64,000 nucleotides of DNA from Euborellia annulipes (Eukaryota > Arthropoda > Insecta > Dermaptera > Anisolabididae), in NCBI GenBank assembly GCA_023213315.1, contig JAKCPI010028329.1, positions 1-64,000 of the forward strand. Direction: 5' to 3'. The notes beneath the pieces were generated by a model. It was not told where the DNA came from. It was given only the letters and a program-made list of their open reading frames with translations, and made no database searches. Each line of letters opens with the position of its first letter. Positions within the stretch are counted from its first letter, which is position 1. Position numbers and translations under genes: made by a program. Below, piece by piece: positions 36,301 through 47,299 of this stretch.

Positions 36301-36668
36301 TGCGTCGTTATGGTTGCGTGCACGTAGGGGTTTCGCCTCTAATATCGTTGTCGTTGTTTAGTCCGAATGCGAATGAGTCCTTTGCTATCTTAAAAAAAAA
36401 AACATCTTACCATTGTAATAATAAAACAAAAAATAGTAATATAGAAAATTTTATTATAAAAGATTAAAAATCAACAAATATTAAAACTAAAAGTTAATAA
36501 AGTAAACTATTATTATTTTGAACATTCTGGATTGGGTATTTCATTTTATTTTCTAGTGAATAATTTATTAGACTAATTTATATTTTTGTATTTATAGTTG
36601 GAAAATGAAATGAATAAAAAAAGTAAAGTTTAAAGATTTTCAAAACTAAACAATCAAGTAGATGAATT

Positions 36669-36674
36669 TTTATT
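36669..36674 (-). terminator. Possible polyadenylation signal of the yellow gene
   Basis: AATAAA on the minus strand about 105 bases after the stop codon. AT-rich DNA makes such hexamers common, so this is weak. Confidence 0.25.
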
Positions 36675-36778
36675 ATAAAAATTTCATTTAAAAATTAATA
36701 ATTCAAAAATTAATAATAGACCTCTACATAATTTTGAAAAAAATTAAGAAACTTTTGCTTACAAAATGAAATTTTTTT

Positions 36779-39700
36779 TTAACAAATTGTATCTTTAATG
36801 GCATTTTGAACAGAGGCTGTCATTATTCTATAATTAACATCATTTGAATTGAGAGACTTATAAACATAAACAGGCAGTTTATCAGTGAGCACCCAAATGT
36901 TATCTTCTTCATCAATCTAAAAAAAAAAAGATAAAATTTTTAATTTTGAAATAGAAAATCATAGGTGCGTTTATTTCAATACCCACCTTTAAATCATTAG
37001 GAAAAACGAATGTCTCCGGGTCGCTGGTAACCAATCCTTGAGTACTTGGGTTGTATTCATTTACTGAATTCCAGCATCCCACTCCATTACGATTTATTTG
37101 TGTATAGAAAAGAATACCAGATTTCTCGTGGAAAACAGAAGCTGTTGCCTGGGTTTTAGGACCTCGGGTACCCAGCAACTAGAACATAAAAGACGAATTC
37201 AGATACATCACACATTTTTATCATCATTTATTTTTGAGATTTTTGCTTTAATAATAATTTTTTTGTCTTCTTTGGTCGAAATAAAAAGCCAGCGAAAGGC
37301 CTATTTTTCGGGATAATTTTCATTTAAAGAAGTGTTTTTTATTCAACTCCCGCACCGCGGGATTAATAATGGCGAGGACAGAAGAAGACTCAATTAAATT
37401 TGGAACGAGTCTTTTCTTATGATTTTATTAATACCAACCTTATATTCGTCAAAGCTTTCATCAGCCAGAGTTTTATTTTGAAGAATTCTTGAATTAACGA
37501 CGAATTCATTTGTACTTGAAAGAGGATGAAAATAGACCTGAAAAAAGAATTAAATATTTATCCTCCTCTTAAAAAAAATAATACATTTTTAATTAATTTA
37601 ACTAAATTACCGGACGATAGCCAGTCTCATCTCGATTTCCAAGGGCTAGAGAAAATATACCATCAGTCCAATGAAATCCTACACCTCCTACATGATAATC
37701 TCCAGCCAGAGGGTCCATATGGAAATAATGATGGGAAATTCGCCAACTGTCATCGCGACGCCAATCATAAACAATCACACCATAACCTAGAGAAAAAAAA
37801 ATATCTTTTAATCAAACTATAAATAAATTTGCGGTGTACTAATTTAAATTAAACAAACTCATACAACCCAAAAAAACTGGAAAGTTTTTTTTTGGAAAAT
37901 AAAAATCTGCACAGCTATTACCCACAGGAATTACTAAACTTTTTATTTTTATTCACTCTCCATTTATTATTTAATTTTATATTCTAAAGATGTATGTTTT
38001 GTAGTGAGGTTATTCAAAATACCAAGTAACTGAAAAAAATAATAAATAGATGCTTATTTTTAAAAAATATTTCTATTTTCATGTAAATACGGTATAACAA
38101 TAATTATAGTGGGAGAGGAAGCAGCCAATAATTGAGCATCTATTTTAAATAAAAAACTCTTAATTTGAGACCGTCCTATCTTCAGCATTAAAACCTGTAC
38201 TGCATCCTCTATACTATAATTCCTCTTCCACTGTAATTGTATCATTAATAGCCACGATTTTCTATTCGGTTAATATAACAAATCTATTATTGTTACCTCC
38301 AAGGTCAGGAATGTAAGCAAATGCGTCGTCACATCTGTTAGGATCGACATCAACTACAATATTGGCAATAAAACTGTCTTCTTTGAGATCAGTCTTCTTC
38401 AGGTCATAAGTTTTAATCTGTTACAAACAATTTTATTATTATACATATGATTTATTACAATAATTTATCCAATGGCAATTTCACAATTTTTACCAGTTTG
38501 TCGGTATTAAGATCGAAGACCATGATCTTAGGTGGTTCAGGGGCAATAGGCTTATCTCCACCCGCTTTTCCTCCGGATCCCAAAATATCAGCTAATCCGG
38601 TGTCAACGAGCCAAAGTCGGTCACAAGCATCAGGCCAAACCCGGAATGTGCTGATAATTCTTGATTTAGTAACGTTGGCGTCTAGGGAAACTTCAGCTTC
38701 GGTTGCCAGCTGGTTGGTCTTCCAATCTGGGTATGGAATCAAAGGTTGATCCGGAGGGCCATCTGAAAAAAAAAAATTCATTTTTATTCTTAATAGAGCG
38801 ACTTTTTAAACAATTCGTTTCTACAATTTTTGTCTTCATTTTCCTTCCAAACCTACTGGATGATTATTCTTAATCCTTTGTTAGACATTCTAGTACAGTG
38901 TATTCACTCAGAATTCCGTACTGACAAAGTTATCTATTAAAATTTATGAAATTATTTATTGAATTTTTATTGTATCTTGATAGATTCAATTATCTTGAAA
39001 CAAGTACTGTTATATACCTTTTTTGATATAATTGAGAGAGCTGGCGATTCCGTTCTTCCATCGTGGAACAGTCAAGAACAATTTGTCCTTCCAAACGGCC
39101 AAGCCTAATGGAAGATTATTCTCAGGGACATAGTTGCCATTCGCGATTTCCTGACAACAAAAATATATCATTAGGAGAAAGTAAATATTTCAACAAAAGG
39201 CGATTTTTAAATAAAGCAATAAATACTTAAAAACATGCTATTTCTCTACCTTCTTCAACTATAATAAGTATAGAAATAATATGGATAAGTATCAGTAATT
39301 AAAATGTTTAAAAGTACCAGGTATCCTTAATAATTTTAACCCATATCAAGCCACTGGTGCGTTTTCGAACCAGTACCTAAAAAAATTTTTTCTCAATAAG
39401 TATCTAAATGTTTTGGTTAATTATTTTTTTATACATTATTTATGATATATTCTTGCATGCTAATGAGAGAAAATGATGAATTTTACAGTCTTTACATATT
39501 AAATAATTATTTAAATTCGAAGGGTCAAAAAACACCAAACTTCAAAAATAGATATTTTGTATTAAAATTTTTTTTTCATTTTCATTCTTCATAAATTAGA
39601 TTACCAATAAGATTACTTTACTTAGCTAAACGATACATAATTTTTTTTTCATTACTATAGACGATATTCAATGACAAATTAGAGTGGTGCGTTTTCGCAC

Positions 39701-42700
39701 CAGTGGTATAAACCCTAAACTTTTTCCTTATATTATCTGAATGTTTTTTCATTGTTTTTTTTATTTTTTTTATTTCAAAGGCTTTTTCGGCATATTTAGG
39801 CTATTTAGACCCCGTCCCTATTTATTCCACTTGATTGGCAAATGGAAATAAATTTTTGTTACATGCATCATCCCGTCCCCTTGATCCCTACTACCTATAG
39901 TTATTGTTTATATATGGGTTATTACATTAGTCCGATTGAATGACAATACTGTTGTAACTGTATGTAGTAATGGCTACAATAATGAGCCCCTAAATACTGT
40001 AAAGAGATATGTTGGGACATCGAAATCAGAAGGAAATATACCAAATATACTCAACCTAATGTTATTTCAAAATATAATTTAGGAATGGAAAGGGTGGATT
40101 TACATGATAATGGGGTTGAGAATTACCGATGAAGGATATTCACTGGCGTAACTAGGGTGGTCGCCCCGGGGGGGGGGGCAGAAAGCTCCCCGACCCAACA
40201 GAAATTGAGTCAATATGGGGCCTTCCGGGTCCCCGGAGAATGGGTGGTCCCATGCCCCCCCCAGCGAGGATGGCTGGTCCCATCGCCCCCAGCCAAATTT
40301 GCTAGTTACGCCCATGGGGATATTAGGTAAAAAATAGTGGTGGCATTTATTTTTAAATACCTTAGATAGCACCATGGCAAAATGTTGGAAGCTATATAAA
40401 GTGCATTCCATCAACATAGTACAAGTTCAATTGATTTGAAAATGAACTTTGGGTTATTGCAAACGAGCAGAAAGCCCGAAAGAGATGTAAAGTGTGTTAT
40501 AAACACACTGTATATGAATATACAAAATGCAAAGTACCGATTCATATAAATTGTTTCGGCAAATTTCATAAAAAATAAAAAAAGTAAAAAAAAAATTATA
40601 TCCCATATTATGCCAATGGTGCGTTTTCGCACCAGTGAAAAAAATTGAATAATACATATATATTGTTGAAAAATTTTTATCAAAGGTTATGTAAAAATCT
40701 AATAAGAACATATGTAAATATATTATGTGAAAAAATAATAAAAAAATTTAAAAATAAAAAAAAGCCAAAAATTTTTTTCTAATGGATCAAGCCATTGGTG
40801 CGTTTTCGAACCACCTATTTTCTCAATATTTACTGATCAAATAATTTTTTTTTATTTTTCCCTAATTAAATAGGTAATAATAAACACAATTATGAAAAAA
40901 AATTTGTAGTTTTTGAAAATTTTTGTGTTGGCTTGATATGGGTTAAAATAGTTTGATCTGTTATTCCCAAATTGTATTCTTCGGAAAAGGCATCAATTTC
41001 GCAAAAAAATCTCAAATCCAATTTAAAAATCTGGTGTGACCGACCGCAGAGCACACAAATTTCTTATTTGAATAAAGCTGACTTGTGAGTTGTGTGAGGA
41101 GATGGAGTTTTATAAAAAAATTTGTTTTAAGAAATTTAATTAAAAAAAAAAAATAATACTTTCTCTACTTTGAGCACGAAAAAGTAAAAATAAGGTGTGT
41201 TTAAGACCGCACGATTAGAGTGAAAACTTCTATAGTGATTGTAATATAATAGATTCTAAATATAGTTTGGAATTAATTAATTTACAAAAAATTTTAATAC
41301 AGTATAAAATTACCATCAAATAGAAATTTTAATTTTTTATATTGTAAAAAAAATTTTTTGTTAAATATTTTTCGAGATCTATATATTTGAATAAGATATT
41401 AGTATTGAATTAGTATTGAATATACCTCGATTCGGACTTAACTAGTCATAGATATATTTAACAAGTATTTTTTTGTTGGTGAGGCCAAGCGCCCTATGGC
41501 CCCCAGGAACCGAACCCAGGATCTCCAATCTTTTCGGGGCATCGGTGTGCGAAATGACTAGAGATGGGCTGATTCCCGAGAGAGAGCGCCACCAATCCCT
41601 ATTCACTATATATATAGGGAAAACGGTTTATAGGCCTATATATTATTGCTGCCACTTTGTAACGTTGCTGTTCAAAAGCCTCCTCCCAACTTTTCCCATT
41701 TGAAATTCAATTAGCAGTTTTTTTTTTCACTTCGTTTATTTCAACATGCAAAAACTAGCGGTCATTATAATATTAAATTATTTGTAATGTTTATAATTCA
41801 ACGGATTGAGGACAAGACATGATCTCTTATTTGTATATTATCATTAAAGATTACTTAATACTTTATCTATCAGCCAAGAAAATCCCCTTCTATAGCGGCG
41901 TCTCTTTATATGATTTTTTTTTTCAATTTTTATTTACCTTGAGTTTTAATGGATTAATCAGGCTGAATGTTAAAAAGGACATAAAAAAAAACAAAAGAGA
42001 TGCAGAAGGAAATCATTCAAAGAATCGATGACTCAACTCTCTTTCAGGGTCAGCAAATCAGAAATCACGAAAAGGAGTTCACTTGTTGTTCGATTATATA
42101 AGAAATTTTATAGCTTTTTTGCGTAAGGTTTTTAAGGGAGGACAGATGCCAAGTTTCAACCATCATGTTGTGTCTGATATCTGTTTAATTATTTTTATTT
42201 TTATTAGTTTTTGAAAAAAATTAAGGTGTGGTCTCTATTATAGGAAATTTTATTATTTTTTAGTTACATTTTTAATAGCAGGAGTAGAGTTTTTTTTTTT
42301 ACTTTTTAATAAATATATTGAGCAAGAATCATCATCCTGGTAATAAAAATTCCACAATTTGTTGCAATTAATTTCGATTTTGATTATTTAACAATCCTAC
42401 CTTTGATTCTTAGGTCTCAAATTATTTTCTATTTAGTGAAGATTTATCGATAATAGACAAATGGTATTTTATTAACATATTTGGATCTCTATCTTCATTA
42501 GTCATTAGAACTGACACGTTGGGGTTACTCTGAGGAGTAACTTTAAAGGAATAATACTGAGGTGGGTTCCCATTTCCTTCCTCAGGAGGAGTATTTCAGA
42601 GTTAGTAGTTAATAAGCTGAACTTTTTAGTCCCAGAGAAGTCCTGAAGAAATTTCAGTGTATTTTTCTCTTCTCTCAATAATATCTAAATATTCTGAAAA

Positions 42701-44838
42701 AAAGATTTATTATCCCAGAGAAAGAATTATTCAATTTTGAATAAGCCCCTCGGGCTTGGTGTAGGGGTTAGTCTACTAACCTTCTATACCGAGGGTCACT
42801 GGTTCGGACCCCAGGCAGTCCGAAGATTTTATTTAACGTTAAAAGTCTTAAATGGCCTAAGTTGCCGAAAAGACTGTTTGAATGTGAGAAAAAGTGTGAG
42901 TGTTTAAAAAAAAAGAAAAAGCCTTTTGCTCTGCTCTGTTTTTAAACACCATTTCTGTTTTGCTTGAAGCCCCCGGTAGATAGGCAGACACAATTGTTCT
43001 TTAGACTTTACGAATGCCTATCTTCACTCATTTATGATTCATCTTGTGCATGAAGAATAAAAGATGCTAAAAATTACAGATTTTGCTCGGTTAACTCGTT
43101 GTCAGCATAAATAATCTGACTATTTATAATTTTAATAATTATCTCATTTTAATCTCGTGTTTTTTTTTTAATAGTTTTTGTTAAAATATTTATTAAAAGT
43201 AGTGAGAAAGCGAAAAACTAGAAAGCAGCAAAATAAAATATTTAATGGGTGAAAAATTAGCTTAATGAAAATCGAATTTTTTTTTCTATTATTAATCAAT
43301 AATAAACTATTAATTACAAAAAGTAAAATTTATATTACCCAGGTGGGTATATTACTCATTATTACACAAAATAAAGGAAATAAAATTTATTTAAAAACAC
43401 TTAGAAAGGGTAGAGAGCGAATTTCCTAATCACAGTTCTCTGAATGGGTTGACCCTGAATTTTATATTGCCAGAGGCATATTTTGTTCGTGAACGTAAAA
43501 AATAAAAACAAAATTTAAAAAAGGGAGTTAGCCTACTGTAGAAACTCTCTCTCAGTCATTAGCAGCCCTGACACGTTGTGGTTACTCTGAAGAGTAACTC
43601 TCATGGGAATAATACTGAGGTGGGCTCCCGTTTCCTTCCTCAGGAGGAGGCATCTCAAATAGAGTTGGATAATTTATTGCCATGAGGTGGATTTGAACTC
43701 GAGTTGTCTTCAACTCAGGATAGCTTAACTGCTTTATCCCCTCGGCTAATCGCCAGAGGCATATTTTGTTCGTGAGCCATTAGTTTCTACAGTAGAGGAG
43801 GCCTCTACTGTAGGAACTAATGGCGATTTATTGTTTTAAGCTTTTACAATTGTCATCTCTATGTTTATTCTGTATCCGTTCCTAAACTACTGACCGGATT
43901 TCATAGGTTTTTTTTAATTAATAAAGAATTTTCCGGGAATGGTTTTGGTTTATCATTGACTCAGATTAGAAGTAGAGACCCTCCCAGTTTAATAAATTTC
44001 TTCAAGACGCTAAAAAATAATCACTAGCCTAGCTTCAACAATTCAACTCAGCAAGAATATCTCACCATATCTCGAAAATAGCTAACAGTGTACAGTGAAT
44101 TTTTTGACCTTGTTCTTTTTATAAATTATATTTTTGTAGTGTCTACTTTTTCAGGGTTGTTTTGATTTTGTACTCATATCATTATTGTACTTTAATTTTG
44201 TATTCATATTGTTATGACTTAATATTGTGTACTTTTGTTTTGTTTTGTATTGAATTTTGTAGTATTTTCATTGAGCCCAAAGGCCATTGGTTAAAGGAGC
44301 GGAATAAAAAAGAAGTAGGGAATAGAGTTTAAACTTCTAACCGTTTGGTCTAGTTGAGACATTATAAGTAGATAAAAAATTAATCGATATAAAATTAATA
44401 TTAGAGAAACACTTGATAATGTTTTCATTTGTTTATTTATTAGCATAAATACTTGCGTATTTCAACCAGTCATCAGAAGTATAATTTTATATATGAGGCA
44501 AAAACAAATATAAAATTCTTTATTATTTGTATTACTTGTGATGATGACACGTTAAGTGCCGAAATTCATACCAAGTAGGTCCATTTACGTGCATTTAAGT
44601 AAGCATACACAATTAAATATTTATTTTTTCGTTGATGTTTAATTCTTGTAATTTACAATTAAAATAGAATAAATTAGAATACCTGGTCTCGGGTGGCGGC
44701 GTCTGGCCAGGCGAAATTGAGCAGCCGCCAGGCAAACGCTTCTCTGAATTTAGTATTCCCTAGAGATTGAATTCCAGGAATCCACGATATGCAGATCAAT
44801 CCCAGAATTAAAAATGACATATTCCTTTTTGACGTCAT
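36779..44838 (-). CDS. Yellow / major royal jelly family secreted protein, complete, 8 coding exons
   Basis: Coding exons (minus): 44838-44683, 39150-39018, 38762-38494, 38417-38297, 37786-37611, 37537-37439, 37178-36987, 36916-36779. All junctions are GT-AG with matching phases, giving 427 residues, the usual size for Yellow proteins. Residues 7-25 form a hydrophobic signal peptide (MSFLILGLICISWIPG). Family signatures run in order: an FAW repeat in exon 1, YVPENNLPLGL and VPRWKNG (exon 2), WPDACDRLWLVDTG (exon 3), NRCDDAFAYIPD (exon 4), HWTDGIF (exon 5), VYFHPLSS (exon 6), GCWNS (exon 7) and IWVLTDKLPVYVY (exon 8). The family cysteines are kept, and no frame damage is seen. Yellow proteins are secreted beta-propeller proteins linked in insects to cuticle melanisation, reproduction and royal jelly; the substrate here is unknown and the subfamily cannot be assigned. 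The start is the ATG just after a probable acceptor at 44847-44848; an in-frame upstream ATG would lie in the intron. Intron 1 (5.5 kb) holds a piggyBac remnant. Confidence 0.95.
39900..40585 (+). pseudogene. piggyBac transposase remnant
   Basis: Broken frames read, in order, a W-x-D-NTVVTVCSNGY piece, NTVKRYVGTSKSEGNIP, then YNLGMERVDLHDNG, which matches the region around the third catalytic Asp. After the inserted MITE comes a C-terminal Cys-rich finger (RKRCKVCYKH, KVPIHINCFGKFH). The N-terminal part with the first catalytic Asp residues is missing, and stops and frame changes are present. Confidence 0.75.
40142..40315 (+). mobile_element. MITE M1, copy 2, nested in the piggyBac element
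   Basis: The ends contain GGCGTAACTAG and CTAGTTACGCC, with an interior of G and C runs and a repeated 'ggtggtcccat' type word. It is similar in both ends and interior to the copy at 5280-5435. It splits the transposase remnant. Confidence 0.7.
41026..41190 (-). repeat. RF1 terminal fragments
   Basis: AAATCTGGTGTGACCGACCG then AATACTTTCTCTACTTTGAG; strongly decayed. Confidence 0.45.
41466..41605 (-). repeat. SINE-3 copy 2
   Basis: Inverted GAGATCCTGGGTTCGGTTCC and TGGCCTCACCAACAAAAAAA. Located in yellow intron 1. Confidence 0.65.
41620..42500. other. AT-rich intron sequence
   Basis: No feature recognised. Confidence 0.5.
42505..42612 (+). repeat. SINE-6 fragment
   Basis: GACACGTTGGGGTTACTCTG and TTCCTTCCTCAGGAGGAG, shared with 43553-43755. 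Confidence 0.6.
42745..42921 (+). repeat. SINE-1 copy
   Basis: GGGCTTGGTGTAGGGGTTAG head, GGTTCGGACCCC B-box, GGCCTAAGTTGCCGAAAAGA tail, A run. Confidence 0.75.
43470..43830. repeat. SINE-6 copy with flanking duplication and hairpin
   Basis: The SINE body is at 43553-43755, with a minus-strand tRNA-like head at its right end (B-box GAGTTCAAATCC). CCAGAGGCATATTTTGTTCG occurs on both sides (about 43470 and 43753). A hairpin (CCATTAGTTTCTACAGTAGA and inverse) follows at 43783-43830. Confidence 0.6.
44438..44590. repeat. Inverted pair of hammerhead-like modules (FB-4)
   Basis: The left module (minus) has stem I ATACTT/AAGTAT, an intact CTGATGA (44476-44470) and GAAA (44463-44460), but only a very short stem II. 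The right module (plus) has GTGATGA (44538-44544), GAAA (44561-44564) and stem I TACTTG/CAAGTA. Both are in yellow intron 1. Confidence 0.5.
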
Positions 44839-45094
44839 TTTAACTCCTGGAAATGAGAAAATTAAAGAATACATATTTTTGAGCTTTTAAAGAGAATTCA
44901 AAGTGGCCAATGAGGAAAATTTCATTTTGATATATATATATATATCAATTTATTGGGTCAATATTTCGGATGACTTCGGCATTCCTTCGTTCGCCAATAA
45001 ATAAAATATTACTTGGGAAGACGATGGACATGTATCCAACGTAAGGGCGGATCCAGAGGAGTTTTTTCGGGGGTGGTAATTTTTTTGCCCTTGG

Positions 45095-45300
45095 GCCAAA
45101 ACAGTATATATAGTGCTTGCCTCTTCTGCTAGGGCCCACGTGTTTGCATCCCGTCCCATACGACAAAAATTTATTTCAATTTTATTAGGTATCATCTATC
45201 AATTGGATTAGATAGGGTTGGACCCTTGGTACAAATGGCCAGCAGCGTGTAGTGGTTAGCGTGTTAGCGTAACCACTACACCAAGGCTCGAGGGCTAAAG
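45095..45300 (+). repeat. SINE-2-like copy and a tRNA-head hairpin
   Basis: TTGCCCTTGGGCCAAAA, TCTTCTGCTAGGGCCC and the CGACAAAAATTTATTTCAAT tail, then a hairpin GTGTAGTGGTTAGCGT...TAACCACTACACC. Confidence 0.55.
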
Positions 45301-46037
45301 TGGGAAAAAAAGCCTTTTCAAATTTTATATTAAAAATAAAATTTAATTTCCAAGAAAAATATTTTTCTTAAATCATGGGGGGAGGGGGAGATAATTACCC
45401 CCTTCTATTCGTCCTCGATCCAACCGAACAATACGCACTTAATACGTTTCTATTTGATAATCAATTAATTTTTTTTTTTTTTTGACTCGTTGTTATGTGT
45501 CTAATTATCATGTTTATAAAGAAAGGAGAAAATTACGCTTGTGGTGATTATTTTGCATTATTTTTGGCCTTGAAAAGAAAACATTTTGAAATTGAAATTG
45601 TTTTTATTTGTGGTCTACCCTTTACTCACTAGCTTTTTAACTATTTTACAAAATAACCTTCTCCTAAGATAAACAAATTAACTGTTAACAAAAAGTGACT
45701 GTCATATTCAAGTGCATCGAACCATAAATTGTCCACACTTTAATTCAATTAACATAATTTTCCCAACAAATTTAGAATAAATATCGCGACTATTAGAGCA
45801 TTCGTTTTGGTCTGTCAAAAAAACGGAAGGTTTTTGATGGTAACAATGAGATGGACAATCGCAAACGAGGAAGGGGATTTCAACTCTAATTATTAAAAGA
45901 GCAATTGCTGGACCTTGACCCGTTTAGATTATGAATGGATCTGTTATTTAAAGTGAAAACATTCCCAGTGGAAGGAGAAAAGATTCCCAGGACCCCCCAG
46001 GGCACCTTTGCTCATGCTAATCAAATGACCTTGTTAC

Positions 46038-46124
46038 CTGACCCACCCGCATTCACGCCTTTTGACAATCGCTTTCATTAACGTTGCATCAATTCCCTTT
46101 CAAATGCGATGTTTATTTATATAG
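46038..46124 (-). promoter_or_regulatory. Candidate promoter and 5' untranslated exon of the yellow gene
   Basis: Within a GC-richer island (about 45950-46110) the minus strand has TATATAAATAAAC at about 46124-46112. Some 75 bases later comes GGGTCAG^GTAACA, a good donor with the exon ending at 46038. Splicing from here to the acceptor at 44847-44848 would place GAGTTAAA directly before the yellow start codon. The downstream side also has an AAGGTCA nuclear-receptor half-site and an ATGCTAAT octamer-like word on the plus strand. Position, signals and base composition all fit, but this is inference. Confidence 0.35.
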
Positions 46125-46224
46125 AAGAAACGCCCGTAGGCTAGAAAAAAATTTCAAATCAAAATATAATGTGACTTATTTATAATATTTTAATTGAAAA
46201 TATCAGGAGTTAGATAATAAATAT

Positions 46225-46435
46225 ATAACATTGCCCTTGGACCAAAATATATAACATTGCCCTTGGACCAAAATATATAACATTGCCCTTGGACCAGAGG
46301 ACTGTGGTAGAGTATCCGTCTCTTCTGCTAGGGTTCAAGAGTTCGCATTTTGATTCATGCGACAAAAATGTATTTCAATTGAATTGGCTACAAAATAAAA
46401 AGAGACGGGGTCTAAATGGCCTCCGATGCATAACA
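46225..46435 (+). repeat. SINE-2 copy with its start triplicated (26-base units)
   Basis: Three exact units of ATATATAACATTGCCCTTGG plus ACCAAA, the third running on into the SINE head (CAGAGGACTGTGGTAGAGTA). Confidence 0.8.
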
Positions 46436-47081
46436 TTGATTATCTTGACATTTTAAAAAACATTAGCCAATACAAATATTTCCTTTGCAAATATTACGAT
46501 ATTATTATAATAATATAATCTTTAAATATTTAGAATGTAATAATTGTTAGATATAGGCCCCTAAAAAAATATGTCAAAAGTTTACTTTTGTATTTAAAGT
46601 TATCAAACTCACATTAATAAAAACTAATTAAATTTTTTTTTCAATACAGGAAGCTATTACTATACAATATTCAATTATATTTAAAGAAAAATCAATGGGT
46701 AAAGTTTTGCAATTTAACACTTAATTACATTACAATTATATGTCCCAGGATGAGGTGGGAGTCAAATTAACTCAAGGGCTAGAGATAGATGCGTGATGTG
46801 TGCTTCATTGTCTAGTTTCTTTTTCTTCTTTAATAAAAGAAACAATCCTAATTCACAAATACAACCAATAGTGGAAAATTGCAAAACACTTTCCGTAACA
46901 AATAGAGGTTTATTAAAAATAAAAACAATTCAATGACCTCCATAGACATACGTTAAAAAAAAAAATTTAATAGTTGAAATATTATTTGCATAATATTTTA
47001 TTGATCTAGGAAATGGATGTCATGAATAATTTATTATATTTCTCTAGATTTTTCGGATCTGAAAATATTTACAGAAGTACA

Positions 47082-47205
47082 GGTGCAGCACAATACCAAG
47101 CCTTTGGATACTATGTCCTGACTGAAGATGGACCACTAATTTTCGTCCGAAACGTATCCTTCGGCATCCAAAGGCTTGGGTTTTTTTTGCTGCACTTATC
47201 TAGTT
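47082..47205 (+). ncRNA. Hammerhead ribozyme-like element with a long stem I
   Basis: Stem I: CCAAGCCTTTGGAT (47097-47110) with ATCCAAAGGCTTGG (47166-47179), extended outside by GTGCAGCA/TGCTGCAC. Core: CTGAAGA (47122-47128), stem II GGAC/GTCC, GAAA (47149-47152), CGTA. A single module, not an inverted pair. The open frame over it is a shadow. Confidence 0.5.
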
Positions 47206-47299
47206 TTTTCGGACTGTACCTACTCTTCCTGATTTCCGACATCATCAGCAAATTTTCTCAGATTTATATTTACAGGGTGGCTCGGGCTCTTTGAGCACC

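Larger units (their letters stand above)
39340..40942 (+). mobile_element. piggyBac-like element, decayed, inside yellow intron 1
   Basis: The ends are CCCATATCAAGCC and its perfect inverted copy GGCTTGATATGGG. Both are flanked by TTAA (39336-39339 and 40943-40946), the piggyBac target. A hairpin word close to CTGGTGCGTTTTCGCACCAG occurs at about 39351-39373, 39682-39706, 40613-40637 and 40792-40814. The transposase remnant is on the plus strand. A SINE-2 tail (about 39762-39875) and a MITE (40142-40315) are inserted in it. The 1.6 kb length and broken frames show an inactive copy. Confidence 0.85.

Noticed and set aside
38455..38493. Extension of yellow exon 3 to an in-frame stop (reading VKIVKLPLDKLL)
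   Set aside because: The donor at 38493-38492 joins the family-typical continuation in the next exon in phase; the extension is intron.
44945..45195. 73- and 81-codon minus frames
   Set aside because: Lie over SINE-2-like sequence and a MITE end; no motifs.
47013..47294. 93-codon open frame
   Set aside because: Lies over the hammerhead-like stem; inverted-repeat content explains it.
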